A model generated the notes under the pieces. That model was given only the letters and a program-made list of their open reading frames with translations, made no database searches and was not told where the DNA came from. A program made the position numbers and the translations under genes. From positions 1,984,001 through 2,048,000 of the forward strand of contig NZ_JAEACF010000001.1 in NCBI RefSeq assembly GCF_016401385.1: a stretch of 64,000 nt of DNA. The letters run 5' to 3'. Below are positions 49,497-57,713 of this stretch, in pieces (positions within the stretch are counted from its first letter, which is position 1; each line of letters opens with the position of its first letter). This DNA is from Fictibacillus halophilus (GTDB lineage: Bacteria > Bacillota > Bacilli > Bacillales > Fictibacillaceae).

Positions 49497-50522
49497 CTAA
49501 TTTGAGAAATCGTTCAATCGGTTCGTCATTTCCTTCGATAAGGAATCAAGTAATGAAATGACCTTCTGATATTCCATTCTGGTTGGACCGATTAATGAGA
49601 TCGTACCTATATGTTTACCATGCATCGTATAAGAGGCATTGATCACACTGCAGTTTTTCATTGCTTCGTGTTCGTTTTCTGTACCGATTCTAATGGTGAG
49701 CCCTTTTTCTGTAGATGATACGAGCTTTTCCATTAAATCACGCGTTTCTAAAAAATCTAGAAGCGGTCTAACTTTATCTAAGTCACGAAATTCCGGCTGA
49801 GAAAGCATGTTTGTTTTTCCGCCATAAAAAAGCTTTTCCTTCTTGCTCCATAAAAGAAGCTGATCTAAGAATACGCCCATGTTTTGATAGTCTTTAAGAT
49901 GCTTTTTAAACACCGCTGAAAGTTCTTTTTGAATACGGGTGTTCAGTTCTATCAATCGAACACCTGCAAGCCTTTCGTTTAGAATATTCACAAGCTTCTC
50001 TAGTTCTGAAGGTTCAATTGTATCAGGCAGTACAATCTGTCTATTCTCTACATGTCCCGTGTTCGTCACAAAGATCGCAACTGCCACTTGGGAAGAAATC
50101 GGAATGATCTGCATGTGCTTTAATTTCATATCTAACGCGTTAGGTCCTAACACAACAGATGTATAGTTTGTCAGATCTGATAGAATTTTAGCTGATTGAT
50201 CAAATAATGCCTCTGCTTCCTGGACCTTTTCTGTAAATAAGAGTTCTGAATGCCCTATCTCACTTTCTTTCATAGAAAGAGAAGGAAGTAGGTGGTCCAC
50301 GTAAAATCGATATCCTTTTTCAGATGGGATTCTACCAGATGATGTATGGGTTTTCTCAAGAAAGCCAAGATCCTCCAAGTCCGCAAGTTCGTTTCGAATG
50401 GTTGCGGGACTGTAGGTAATGTCCTCTCGTTTAGAGATTGTACGGGAACCTACAGGCTCAACATGTTTAATATAATCATCTATTAAAACACGAAGAATAA
50501 AGAGTTGTCGTTCCGTTAACAT
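49497..50522 (-). CDS. hrcA: Heat-inducible repressor HrcA
   Basis: 341 residues. N-terminal winged helix (REDITYSPATIRNELADLEDLGFLEKTHTSSGRIPS as spaced blocks), central GAF-like and insert domains. Binds CIRCE, with GroE as helper, to repress chaperone genes. A perfect CIRCE is 17 bases upstream of its own start codon. First gene of hrcA-grpE-dnaK. Confidence 0.97.
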   Translation of the reverse strand: MLTERQLFILRVLIDDYIKHVEPVGSRTISKREDITYSPATIRNELADLEDLGFLEKTHTSSGRIPSEKGYRFYVDHLLPSLSMKESEIGHSELLFTEKVQEAEALFDQSAKILSDLTNYTSVVLGPNALDMKLKHMQIIPISSQVAVAIFVTNTGHVENRQIVLPDTIEPSELEKLVNILNERLAGVRLIELNTRIQKELSAVFKKHLKDYQNMGVFLDQLLLWSKKEKLFYGGKTNMLSQPEFRDLDKVRPLLDFLETRDLMEKLVSSTEKGLTIRIGTENEHEAMKNCSVINASYTMHGKHIGTISLIGPTRMEYQKVISLLDSLSKEMTNRLNDFSN

Positions 50523-50538
50523 ACCATCACCCCACTTG

Positions 50539-50565
50539 TTAGCACTCTTTAAGAGCGAGTGCTAA
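50539..50565. promoter_or_regulatory. CIRCE operator of hrcA-grpE-dnaK
   Basis: Perfect TTAGCACTC-N9-GAGTGCTAA. An AT-rich TATATTATAGA lies just upstream on the minus strand as the likely -10. A TTGACA at 50606-50601 overlaps the hemW stop but is too far (about 23 bp) for a normal spacer, so the core promoter is not settled. Confidence 0.97.
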
Positions 50566-50602
50566 ATCTATAATATAAGTTACCAAAAGGTACTCTGCGT
50601 TG

Positions 50603-51748
50603 TCAATCTAAAACTACACCAATAAATTCTTGAAAGACTTCGTTGCCTAAAGGTCTTCCATCCTTCGTTAATAGAAGAGTGTCTTGTCTTTGCTCAAGCC
50701 AGCCTTTTTGAATGAGTCTTTGAATCGGTTCTTTATAAATATCAAACATGGATCTGCCATAGCGATTCCTAAACGTCTTATCGGAAACACCCTCCTGTTT
50801 ACGAAGACCCATGAACATTTCTTCTTCCATTTTCTCAACTAATGGAACCAGATGTTCTTCGACATAAGGGAAACCATGTTCCTCAACCAAGTTCATATAT
50901 TGTTTTAAGGGACCTGCATTTCTTCTTCTTGTTCCTTCAACATAACTATGAGCTCCAGCACCTATACCAAAATATTCGTTATTGTTCCAGTATTGGAGAT
51001 TATGCTTGCTCTCAAACCCCGGAATTGCAAAATTGCTGATCTCATATTGCTTGAATCCTTTTTTATCCAGAGCCTCAATTAAATATTCATACATGGCAGC
51101 TTCAAGCTCTTGCTCCGGAAGAGTCAGCTTGCCTTTTTGAGCCAAGTTATAAAATACGGTTTTCTTTTCAATCTGCAACGAATAAGACGAAATGTGAGGA
51201 ACATCTAATGCTAAAGCTTCATTTACCGATTCCTTAAACATATCCATCGTTTGGCCTGGCAATCCAAACATGAGGTCGATCGACATGTTATCGATACCCG
51301 CTTTTTTTGCCTCAGCAACCGTAGAATAGACATCTTCTTTGTTATGTGTTCTGCCTAATTTTTTTAACAAAGAAGATTGAAAAGCTTGTACGCCAACACT
51401 TAGCCTGTTAACTCCATTGTCTTTTAACACTGCAATTTTTTCTTCAGTAGTCTGCTCTGGGTTCGCTTCAACAGTAAATTCTTTTAGAGATCTGTTACCT
51501 AGTACTTCATTCACATCACTCAAAAACGTTTGCAGCTGCTGTTCGCTCAGAGAGGTCGGGGTTCCGCCACCTACGAAGATGGTTTCCATCTCATAATTAT
51601 TGAACCTCTTCGTGGTATGAATCATTTCTTTTTTCATAGATTGCAAATATTCATCCACTGGCTGTTGATGAATAAATACCTTGTTAAAATCACAATAGTG
51701 ACAAATTTGTACACAGAATGGAATATGCAGATATGCAGCTTTAAGCAA
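50603..51748 (-). CDS. hemW: HemW, radical SAM haem chaperone
   Basis: 381 residues from TTG 51748, six bases after AAGGCGGTG; the GTG at 51757 is inside that site. Radical SAM motif C12-x3-C16-x2-C19 (CVQICHYC). HemN-like but the family is now thought to carry haem rather than act as coproporphyrinogen oxidase. Sixty-six bases after lepA stop; a weak hairpin lies between. Same order as B. subtilis lepA-hemW-hrcA. Confidence 0.92.
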   Translation of the reverse strand: MLKAAYLHIPFCVQICHYCDFNKVFIHQQPVDEYLQSMKKEMIHTTKRFNNYEMETIFVGGGTPTSLSEQQLQTFLSDVNEVLGNRSLKEFTVEANPEQTTEEKIAVLKDNGVNRLSVGVQAFQSSLLKKLGRTHNKEDVYSTVAEAKKAGIDNMSIDLMFGLPGQTMDMFKESVNEALALDVPHISSYSLQIEKKTVFYNLAQKGKLTLPEQELEAAMYEYLIEALDKKGFKQYEISNFAIPGFESKHNLQYWNNNEYFGIGAGAHSYVEGTRRRNAGPLKQYMNLVEEHGFPYVEEHLVPLVEKMEEEMFMGLRKQEGVSDKTFRNRYGRSMFDIYKEPIQRLIQKGWLEQRQDTLLLTKDGRPLGNEVFQEFIGVVLD

Positions 51749-51783
51749 GATGTTCACCGCCTTTTTATCTCATAAATTAGGAA

Positions 51784-51811
51784 AGACCGCTAGAGTTGCC
51801 TTCGCGGTCTT
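51784..51811 (-). terminator. Weak hairpin between lepA and hemW
   Basis: AAGACCGC and GCGGTCTT pair around a 12-base loop; the minus strand continues TTCCTAATTT, a poor U-run. Read-through into hemW is likely. Confidence 0.5.
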
Positions 51812-51822
51812 AAGTTACTTTT

Positions 51823-53658
51823 TTATTTATTGTTATTTGTGTCATCCATACGAAGAACGGCCATGAACGCTTCTTGAGGAACGTCGACTCGACCGATCGT
51901 CTTCATACGTTTCTTACCTTCTTTTTGCTTATCTAGAAGCTTACGTTTACGTGAGATATCTCCACCGTAACATTTAGCTAAAACGTTCTTTCGTAATGCT
52001 TTGATGTTTGAACGTGCCACGATCTTTTGTCCGATTGCCGCTTGAATCGGCACCTCAAACTGTTGGCGTGGAATAAGTTCTTTCAGCTTTTCAACGACTA
52101 CTTTTCCTCGCTCATATGCAAAATCTTTATGAACGATTACAGATAATGCGTCAATCTTCTCATTGTTCAGTAGTATTTCCATTTTAACCAGTTTAGATGG
52201 CTTATAACCAATCAATTCATAGTCAAGAGATGCATAACCCTTCGTACTCGATTTCAACTGATCAAAGAAATCATACACGATCTCTGAAAGAGGAATCTCA
52301 TATAGAACATTTACACGGTTATTTTCTAAATAATCCATTGTCATGAAGATACCGCGTTTCTTTTGACAGATCTCCATAATCGTACCAACATAATCGTTCG
52401 GTGTCATGATGGATGCTTTCACGTATGGTTCTTCTACAACAGAAATCTTTTGTGCTTCTGGCATGTTCGCCGGATTATCAACAATGATCTTTTCTCCATC
52501 CGTCATCGTAACATTGTAGATAACACTCGGAGCTGTCGCGATCAAGTCGATGTTGAACTCTCGCTCGATACGCTCTTGAATGATCTCCATATGAAGCAGT
52601 CCTAAGAATCCGCAACGGAAACCAAAACCAAGTGCTTGAGATGTTTCTGGCTCATATTGAAGTGCAGAATCATTTAACACTAATCGTTCTAACGCTTCAC
52701 GAAGATCGTTATATTTCGCTGTGTCTACTGGATATAGTCCGCAGTAAACCATCGGGTTCATCTTTCTATAACCTGGAAGAGGCTCAGATGCGCCTTTCAC
52801 TGCACTCGTTATCGTATCCCCGACTTGCGTGTCTCCAACATTTTTGATCGAAGCTGTTAAGAATCCTACATCTCCAACGGTTAAGAAGTCTTTTTGTACG
52901 GCTTTTGGTGTAAACACCCCAAGTTCAAGTACTTCAAACTCTTTACCTGTTGCCATCATCTTAATCTTATCGCCGACTTTAACAGTTCCTTCAGCTACTC
53001 GAATGTACGTCACGACACCTCTATATGGATCATAAAGGGAGTCGAAGATAAGCGCTTTTAACGGCCCTTCTGGATCACCAGGTGGCGCCGGTACTTTTTC
53101 TACGATCTGTTCTAGAATATCTTGAATACCAATTCCTGCTTTTGCTGAAGCAAGTACTGCCTCTGAAGCATCCAACCCGATAACATCCTCGATCTCTTGG
53201 CGCACACGTTCAGGCTCTGCACTCGGAAGATCAATCTTGTTGATAACCGGTAGAATCTCTAAATCGTTCTCTAGTGCCAGATACACGTTCGCGAGCGTCT
53301 GTGCTTCAATCCCTTGAGCAGCATCCACGATAAGCAATGCTCCCTCACAGGCTGCTAAGCTTCTAGACACTTCGTATGTAAAATCTACGTGTCCTGGGGT
53401 ATCAATTAAGTGGAACGTATAAATCTCACCATCTTTAGCTTTATATTGCAGCTGAACGGCATTTAATTTAATCGTTATTCCACGTTCACGTTCAAGATCC
53501 ATCGAGTCTAACAGCTGCTCTTTCATCTCACGCTGTGTTAGTGCACTCGTTTCTTCCAAAATTCTGTCCGCTAAAGTGGATTTCCCATGGTCAATATGAG
53601 CAATTATGGAGAAATTCCTAATCTTAGCTTGTCTTTTTAATTTTTCTTCTCTGTTCAT
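51823..53658 (-). CDS. lepA: Elongation factor 4 (LepA)
   Basis: 611 residues. GTPase motifs [10 protein letters not shown] (~20-29), [17 protein letters not shown]-like domains II, III and V and the LepA-specific C-terminal domain ([21 protein letters not shown]). Acts on stalled or back-translocating ribosomes. TAGGAGTG before ATG. Own promoter upstream. Confidence 0.98.
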   Translation of the reverse strand: MNREEKLKRQAKIRNFSIIAHIDHGKSTLADRILEETSALTQREMKEQLLDSMDLERERGITIKLNAVQLQYKAKDGEIYTFHLIDTPGHVDFTYEVSRSLAACEGALLIVDAAQGIEAQTLANVYLALENDLEILPVINKIDLPSAEPERVRQEIEDVIGLDASEAVLASAKAGIGIQDILEQIVEKVPAPPGDPEGPLKALIFDSLYDPYRGVVTYIRVAEGTVKVGDKIKMMATGKEFEVLELGVFTPKAVQKDFLTVGDVGFLTASIKNVGDTQVGDTITSAVKGASEPLPGYRKMNPMVYCGLYPVDTAKYNDLREALERLVLNDSALQYEPETSQALGFGFRCGFLGLLHMEIIQERIEREFNIDLIATAPSVIYNVTMTDGEKIIVDNPANMPEAQKISVVEEPYVKASIMTPNDYVGTIMEICQKKRGIFMTMDYLENNRVNVLYEIPLSEIVYDFFDQLKSSTKGYASLDYELIGYKPSKLVKMEILLNNEKIDALSVIVHKDFAYERGKVVVEKLKELIPRQQFEVPIQAAIGQKIVARSNIKALRKNVLAKCYGGDISRKRKLLDKQKEGKKRMKTIGRVDVPQEAFMAVLRMDDTNNNK

Positions 53659-53701
53659 TATACGTTCACTCCTACAATTTTAGGAAAAGTCACTAGCTTT
53701 G

Positions 53702-53730
53702 ATTATAGCAATACAAAGTATCGGTTTCAA
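53702..53730 (-). promoter_or_regulatory. SigA promoter of lepA
   Basis: On the minus strand TTGAAA (53730-53725), 17 bp, TATAAT (53707-53702), about 44 bases ahead of the start. Confidence 0.78.
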
Positions 53731-53852
53731 TCACAACCTAAAAAATAGGGTGAAGCTATTGTCTAAGTTCGTAGAAACCCTATACTAAAATTTTTGTTCT
53801 GTTCCGTTTATCTTTTAACAAATTCAGAGTGTTATTTGAAGATCACCCCAAA

Positions 53853-53891
53853 ATAAAAAGAACCGATAAAGGAAATATCCTTTATGGTTCT
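53853..53891 (-). terminator. Terminator of gpr-yqxA
   Basis: AGAACC-ATAAAGG and CCTTTAT-GGTTCT pair around a 6-base loop; the minus strand has TTTTTATTTT after it. It includes the yqxA stop codon. Confidence 0.87.
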
Positions 53892-54243
53892 AAGGTGAAA
53901 ATACTGCCAACATCTCACTAATAATAACACCAAATATAGAGATCATGACACCAAAAGCAGAAGAAATCCACGATGTTAGTCTTTGCCCAAGTGCTGAAAA
54001 AACATTGAACGAATCTATTTTACTTAACGTCTCTTGTTTTGTTTTTATATCATGACTTGTTGCTGAGGCAGGGTTCTGTTTTGTTTCTTCTTGATTCATT
54101 GAAGGATTTGAACTTGATTCAACACTTTCTTGTGGAGAGCCTTTTAACTCATCCATTTCAAAGTGCGCTTTTTGAATACCAAATAAAACCCCAAATAAAA
54201 GAATCGTTACCAGTCCGAAACACTTTAACATAAATTTTGTCAT
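53890..54243 (-). CDS. yqxA: DUF3679 protein (YqxA)
   Basis: 117 residues from ATG 54243 (after GTGGAGG); the longer open frame has no support. Start MTKFMLKCFGLVTILLFGVLFG is one membrane anchor; the middle is Ser/Glu/Lys-rich and the end KIDSFNVFSALGQRLTSWIS matches YqxA. In B. subtilis yqxA lies between spoIIP and lepA and is linked to sporulation. Here it follows gpr directly. Function unknown. Confidence 0.85.
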   Translation of the reverse strand: MTKFMLKCFGLVTILLFGVLFGIQKAHFEMDELKGSPQESVESSSNPSMNQEETKQNPASATSHDIKTKQETLSKIDSFNVFSALGQRLTSWISSAFGVMISIFGVIISEMLAVFSP

Positions 54244-54312
54244 GATCATTCCTCCACGTGGGGATATACGATTTAAATTTATGCACAAGCTTGTCCAAAC
54301 ATGACTAAAAAT

Positions 54313-55422
54313 TTAATGTGTATATGAAGAAGTATTTCCTTGATCAATGCCACCATGAAGAGCTGTATTTAAACCATTTGCCAAGACATTAGCCATGTCT
54401 TCAATAAACACATCCACTTCTTTAGGTGTGACCATCAAGTTATGTCCGATCGGTGCGAGCACTTCACGAATCAATCGAAGCTTTTCATCTTCTTCTAAGA
54501 CACCAACAATTCCTAAGAACGATTTACGATGGTCTTCCTCAGGTAAATCATCGTCTGTTAGTACTTTCTTTTCCCCAAACGTCATACCCGCTGGTAAAAG
54601 GGATTTAGAGGGTTTATCCTTCTCATTCATCTCACGCCCAAAGTGCTTAAGGATAAAATCGATCGTATCACTAGTAATCGTGGCCGCATCAACCACCGTA
54701 GGGATCCCTATAGAGATAACCGGAATACCTAATGTTTCTTTGCTAAGCTCTTTACGCTTGTTTCCAACACCTGACCCCGGATGGATACCTGTGTTTGAAA
54801 CCTGAATCGTGGCGTTCACCCTTTCAATCGAACGAGAAGCTAGAGCATCGATTGCTATTACAAAGTCCGGATTTGCCTTTTTCACGATACCATCGATGAT
54901 ATCGCTCGTTTCAATACCTGTAATACCCATAACTCCCGGTGATATCGCACAGACTGGACGAAAACCCTCTTCAACGTTTTCAGGAGCTAATTCGAACAGG
55001 TGCTTTGTGATCGTCAAATTCTCAACAACTAATGGCCCAAGAGAATCTGGCGTTACATTCCAATTACCTAACCCCACAACGAGACAAGTATCATCTTGTT
55101 TGATGCCTTGCTCTTTTAAGAAGCGGTTAAAATCATGTGCAAAAACTTCTTGTACGCGCTCTTGAAGTTTCGAATCTTTTTCACGTATTCCTTGAACCTC
55201 AAAAGTGACATAAACGCCTGCTTTTTTCCCGGTAGTCTCTGCTCCCTTTTCGTCGATCTCTACTCTAACAATCTTAATTCCATCTCTATCTTTTTCATGT
55301 ATAATGACACCCTCAAGTGTACTCTTATTCACAACTTCATCTTCTTTTAGTAGCATATCGTGCGCTTCTATAGCCAGATCCGTTCTTACTGAATAGGCTG
55401 ACAGGTCCAAATCTTTACCCAT
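54313..55422 (-). CDS. gpr: Germination protease Gpr
   Basis: 369 residues. Peptidase A25 that degrades small acid-soluble spore proteins at germination. Early [11 protein letters not shown] resembles the site recognised in SASPs and in autoprocessing of the zymogen (~residues 10-20). AAGGAAGGTGG before ATG. Divergent from rpsT. A forespore SigG promoter was sought but not clearly found. Followed by yqxA with no spoIIP between. Confidence 0.94.
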   Translation of the reverse strand: MGKDLDLSAYSVRTDLAIEAHDMLLKEDEVVNKSTLEGVIIHEKDRDGIKIVRVEIDEKGAETTGKKAGVYVTFEVQGIREKDSKLQERVQEVFAHDFNRFLKEQGIKQDDTCLVVGLGNWNVTPDSLGPLVVENLTITKHLFELAPENVEEGFRPVCAISPGVMGITGIETSDIIDGIVKKANPDFVIAIDALASRSIERVNATIQVSNTGIHPGSGVGNKRKELSKETLGIPVISIGIPTVVDAATITSDTIDFILKHFGREMNEKDKPSKSLLPAGMTFGEKKVLTDDDLPEEDHRKSFLGIVGVLEEDEKLRLIREVLAPIGHNLMVTPKEVDVFIEDMANVLANGLNTALHGGIDQGNTSSYTH

Positions 55423-55479
55423 AATCTACCACCTTCCTTTGTATTATTTTTGCCGCAACTCTTCCTTTTCATTCTTGTA

Positions 55480-55508
55480 TTGCATTTAGAGGGTGATTTT
55501 GATAGAAT
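55480..55508 (+). promoter_or_regulatory. SigA promoter of rpsT
   Basis: TTGCAT (55480-55485), 17 bp, TAGAAT (55503-55508), 70 bases ahead of the start codon. Confidence 0.7.
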
Positions 55509-55578
55509 ACTTTGTGTCCTATTTTTTGCAACGGAAAGTAATTTTGTTGCTCATGGTTCATTTAGGGAGGTGAATGGA

Positions 55579-55845
55579 TTGGCTAATATTAAATCAGCGA
55601 TTAAACGTGTAAAAACTAACGAAAAGCGTCGTGCACACAACGCTTCACTAAAGTCTGGCATGCGTACTGCTATCAAAAACTTTGAAGCACTTGCAGCTTC
55701 AAACAATGCAGAAGGTGCTCAAGCAGCTTTTGTTACTGCTTCTAAGAAGATTGACAAAGCAGCAAACAAAGGACTTATCCACAAAAATGCAGCTTCTCGC
55801 CAAAAGTCTCGTCTTGCTAAGGCTTTAAACGGTGTTAACGCATAA
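55579..55845 (+). CDS. rpsT: 30S ribosomal protein S20
   Basis: 88 residues, starting [18 protein letters not shown] and helical, Lys/Ala-rich. Translation starts at TTG 55579, eight bases after GGGAGG; E. coli rpsT also uses a UUG start, where it takes part in autoregulation. The longer frame upstream is leader. Binds 16S rRNA early in assembly. Confidence 0.96.
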   Translation: MANIKSAIKRVKTNEKRRAHNASLKSGMRTAIKNFEALAASNNAEGAQAAFVTASKKIDKAANKGLIHKNAASRQKSRLAKALNGVNA

Positions 55846-55868
55846 ATTGAAGGATGAAACCCGAAAAA

Positions 55869-55898
55869 CGGCCTTACACCAATAGGTCGTTTTTTTAT
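55869..55898 (+). terminator. Terminator of rpsT
   Basis: AAACGGCCT and AGGTCGTTT pair (one G-T pair) around TACACCAAT, then T run. Confidence 0.8.
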
Positions 55899-55915
55899 TT
55901 TGCACAATTTACTTA

Positions 55916-55955
55916 AAAAAGCCAGCTCATCTTTTATATGTTGAGCTGGCTTTTT
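55916..55955. terminator. Second, bidirectional terminator downstream of rpsT
   Basis: AAAAAGCCAGCTCA and TGAGCTGGCTTTTT pair perfectly around a 12-base loop; symmetrical A and T runs. Stands 18 bases past the first terminator. Confidence 0.88.
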
Positions 55956-56182
55956 GTTTGTTTGTAGGTGAAAACAGGTACAATAATTGAAATTAATTAA
56001 AGGTTTAACTTATACCTCTTAGGGTATTCGACGTACTAATTCTAGATATTTAAACAATAATTCTAGAAATTCAGTCGTAAATACGGCGAGTTTTGAACTT
56101 AAATAGGCGAGTCGTCATAACTCGACAAATGTTCAGCAAGTCTATAACCTCTACCTTGTATAAAAATTCAAGCATTGAAAAA
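55956..56182. other. Non-coding stretch with direct repeats
   Basis: No credible gene. TAATTCTAGA occurs twice (56037-56046 and 56058-56067), 21 bp apart. A promoter-like TTGAAA (55987-55992) with TATACC 18 bp later lies before them on the plus strand. May be remnant sequence or a small RNA; nothing firm. Confidence 0.4.
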
Positions 56183-56211
56183 ACCCATTTTCAATTTCTG
56201 AAAAAGGGTTC
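56176..56211 (-). terminator. Terminator of holA
   Basis: On the minus strand AACCC-TTTTTC pairs with GAAAAT-GGGTT around a short loop and TTTTTTC follows. About 20 bases past the holA stop. Confidence 0.75.
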
Positions 56212-56232
56212 GCCACACATCACTTATCAATC

Positions 56233-57258
56233 TTATGAGCCTTGTGAGAGTTTTACAATCTCCAACTCCAGTAAGAGTGTTTTGTCCATCTGACCTGTTT
56301 TTAATTTATAATCTGTTTCTGCAAACTCATTTAGGCAGTTTCTTAGAAAAACTTCATGAAATTGATTCGCATGCCTTGCAGCTAACTTTACGGCGTAAGG
56401 ATGTATTTTTAACGAAGAAGCGATTTGCTTTTCTCCATAACCTTTCTTTTGCAGTTCTTTAACGCCATTTATCATTCGAAATTGTCTTGTGATTAAAGCA
56501 TGAATCTGAATCGGCTCTTGATTTTGTTTCATAAGATCATAAAAGCTTCTAAGTGCTTGTTCAGTTCTTTTATGCACCACATGATCTACTAAGGCAAAAA
56601 CATCATCTTCAAGCGTTCTAGCTACTAATGAATCTACCGTATCCTTCGTAATAACCCCATTCTCACCTACAAAAAGAGCCATTTTTTCCATTTCTTTCGC
56701 CAAAACTGCCATACGTGTACCTAGTCTTGAAAGAAGCAATTGAATCGCATCTCCATCGATAGAGACCTCTAAATTCACTGCTTCTTTTTGAAGCCATTTT
56801 TCAGCAGTATCGTTACTAAGCTCTGAAACCTGAATCATTTCAGATTGTGCTTTAACCAATTTTACTATTTTCTTGCGTTCATCTAGTTTTTCATGAGGAA
56901 CTACGATGACTAACGTTGTATATTCTGCAGGATTTTGTATGTACTGTTCAAATACTTTGAAGTCGTGTTCGATCTTTGATTTATCTTTTGCAGCAGTTAA
57001 GAACGTTGCGTTTTTTATTACGACGACGCGCCGATCTCCCAAGAACGGCATCGTTTCTGCGTCTTCAATAATCTCTTGAACAGAGATTTCATCCATATTA
57101 TGTACACTTAAGTTAAAGTCCTTTTCATCAGGAGACAAAAGGCCTGATATGGTTTGAATCGCTTCTTCTGCTAAATAAATTTCTGTACCCCAAATCAAAT
57201 AAATCGGGGATGATTCATTGTTTCTAATCTTCTTTTTTAACGCTTCTACTGTAAGCAC
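56233..57258 (-). CDS. holA: DNA polymerase III subunit delta (HolA)
   Basis: 341 residues from GTG 57258; AGGTG lies six bases upstream. The GTG at 57267 overlaps that site. Clamp-loader AAA-like fold, delta family (PIYLIWGTEIYLAEEA, KDFNLS, TMPFLGDRRVVVIKNA). Opens the beta clamp during loading. Between rpsT and comEC as in B. subtilis (yqeN). Confidence 0.92.
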   Translation of the reverse strand: MLTVEALKKKIRNNESSPIYLIWGTEIYLAEEAIQTISGLLSPDEKDFNLSVHNMDEISVQEIIEDAETMPFLGDRRVVVIKNATFLTAAKDKSKIEHDFKVFEQYIQNPAEYTTLVIVVPHEKLDERKKIVKLVKAQSEMIQVSELSNDTAEKWLQKEAVNLEVSIDGDAIQLLLSRLGTRMAVLAKEMEKMALFVGENGVITKDTVDSLVARTLEDDVFALVDHVVHKRTEQALRSFYDLMKQNQEPIQIHALITRQFRMINGVKELQKKGYGEKQIASSLKIHPYAVKLAARHANQFHEVFLRNCLNEFAETDYKLKTGQMDKTLLLELEIVKLSQGS

Positions 57259-57313
57259 CTTTTTCACCTCTATCTCTTATCCTATGAGGAACGAAGTGCA
57301 TTTGCAAGCAAAA

Positions 57314-57342
57314 GAAGGAACAGCGCATATGTCTGTTCCTTC
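57314..57342 (-). terminator. Hairpin upstream of holA
   Basis: GAAGGAACAG and CTGTTCCTTC pair around a 9-base loop; the minus strand continues TTTTGC. Could be a back-up terminator for read-through from comEC, or part of the holA leader. Confidence 0.5.
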
Positions 57343-57362
57343 ATCTATGATAAACACTAACA

Positions 57363-57385
57363 CTTAAACGATATAATCGTTTAAG
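57363..57385. repeat. Perfect 10-bp inverted repeat upstream of holA and yqzM
   Basis: CTTAAACGAT-ATA-ATCGTTTAAG, a palindrome without mismatch, containing TATAAT on the plus strand. Lies in the divergent holA-yqzM region, so it could be an operator. No matching family is recognised. Confidence 0.6.
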
Positions 57386-57544
57386 GCTAGCTTTAATAGG
57401 ATATCCTATGCATTTATATAATATTGGTGACAACGAATCTCATCTTTGGTAAGTTTTAGATAAAACAACAAAAAGAAAGCATTTTCAGTATGGATTTTTT
57501 AAAAATGATAACGTATACTAAGGATGGATTAGGAGGGTTGTCAC

Positions 57545-57676
57545 ATGAACCATTTCGAAAAAGATGTACAGAGTAAGCGTAACGACCTTATTGATTCCGG
57601 CATGGGTTTTGTTGTATCTTTTGGATTCTTTACAGTAATCTTCGCCATTGGAGTCATTCTAAAAGCAATCGCATAA
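57545..57676 (+). CDS. yqzM: YqzM family small membrane protein
   Basis: 43 residues: charged start MNHFEKDVQSKRNDLIDSG and one membrane helix (~20-41). Same size and place (between holA and comEC) as B. subtilis YqzM. ATTAGGAGGG before ATG. Plus strand, unlike its neighbours. Function unknown. Confidence 0.83.
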   Translation: MNHFEKDVQSKRNDLIDSGMGFVVSFGFFTVIFAIGVILKAIA

Positions 57677-57681
57677 TACAT

Positions 57682-57713
57682 AAAAAAAGACCGAAATTTT
57701 TTCGGCCTTTTTT
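57682..57713. terminator. Bidirectional terminator between yqzM and comEC
   Basis: AAAAAAAGACCGAAA and TTTCGGCCTTTTTTT pair (one bulge) around TTTT; ends both convergent genes. Confidence 0.88.

Noticed and set aside
50566..50606. TTGACA as the -35 of hrcA
   Set aside because: It is about 23 bp from the only good -10 (TATATT), outside normal spacing; it also overlaps the hemW stop codon.
55423..55480. SigG promoter for gpr
   Set aside because: GAATG occurs, but no convincing CATNHTA at 17-18 bp follows.
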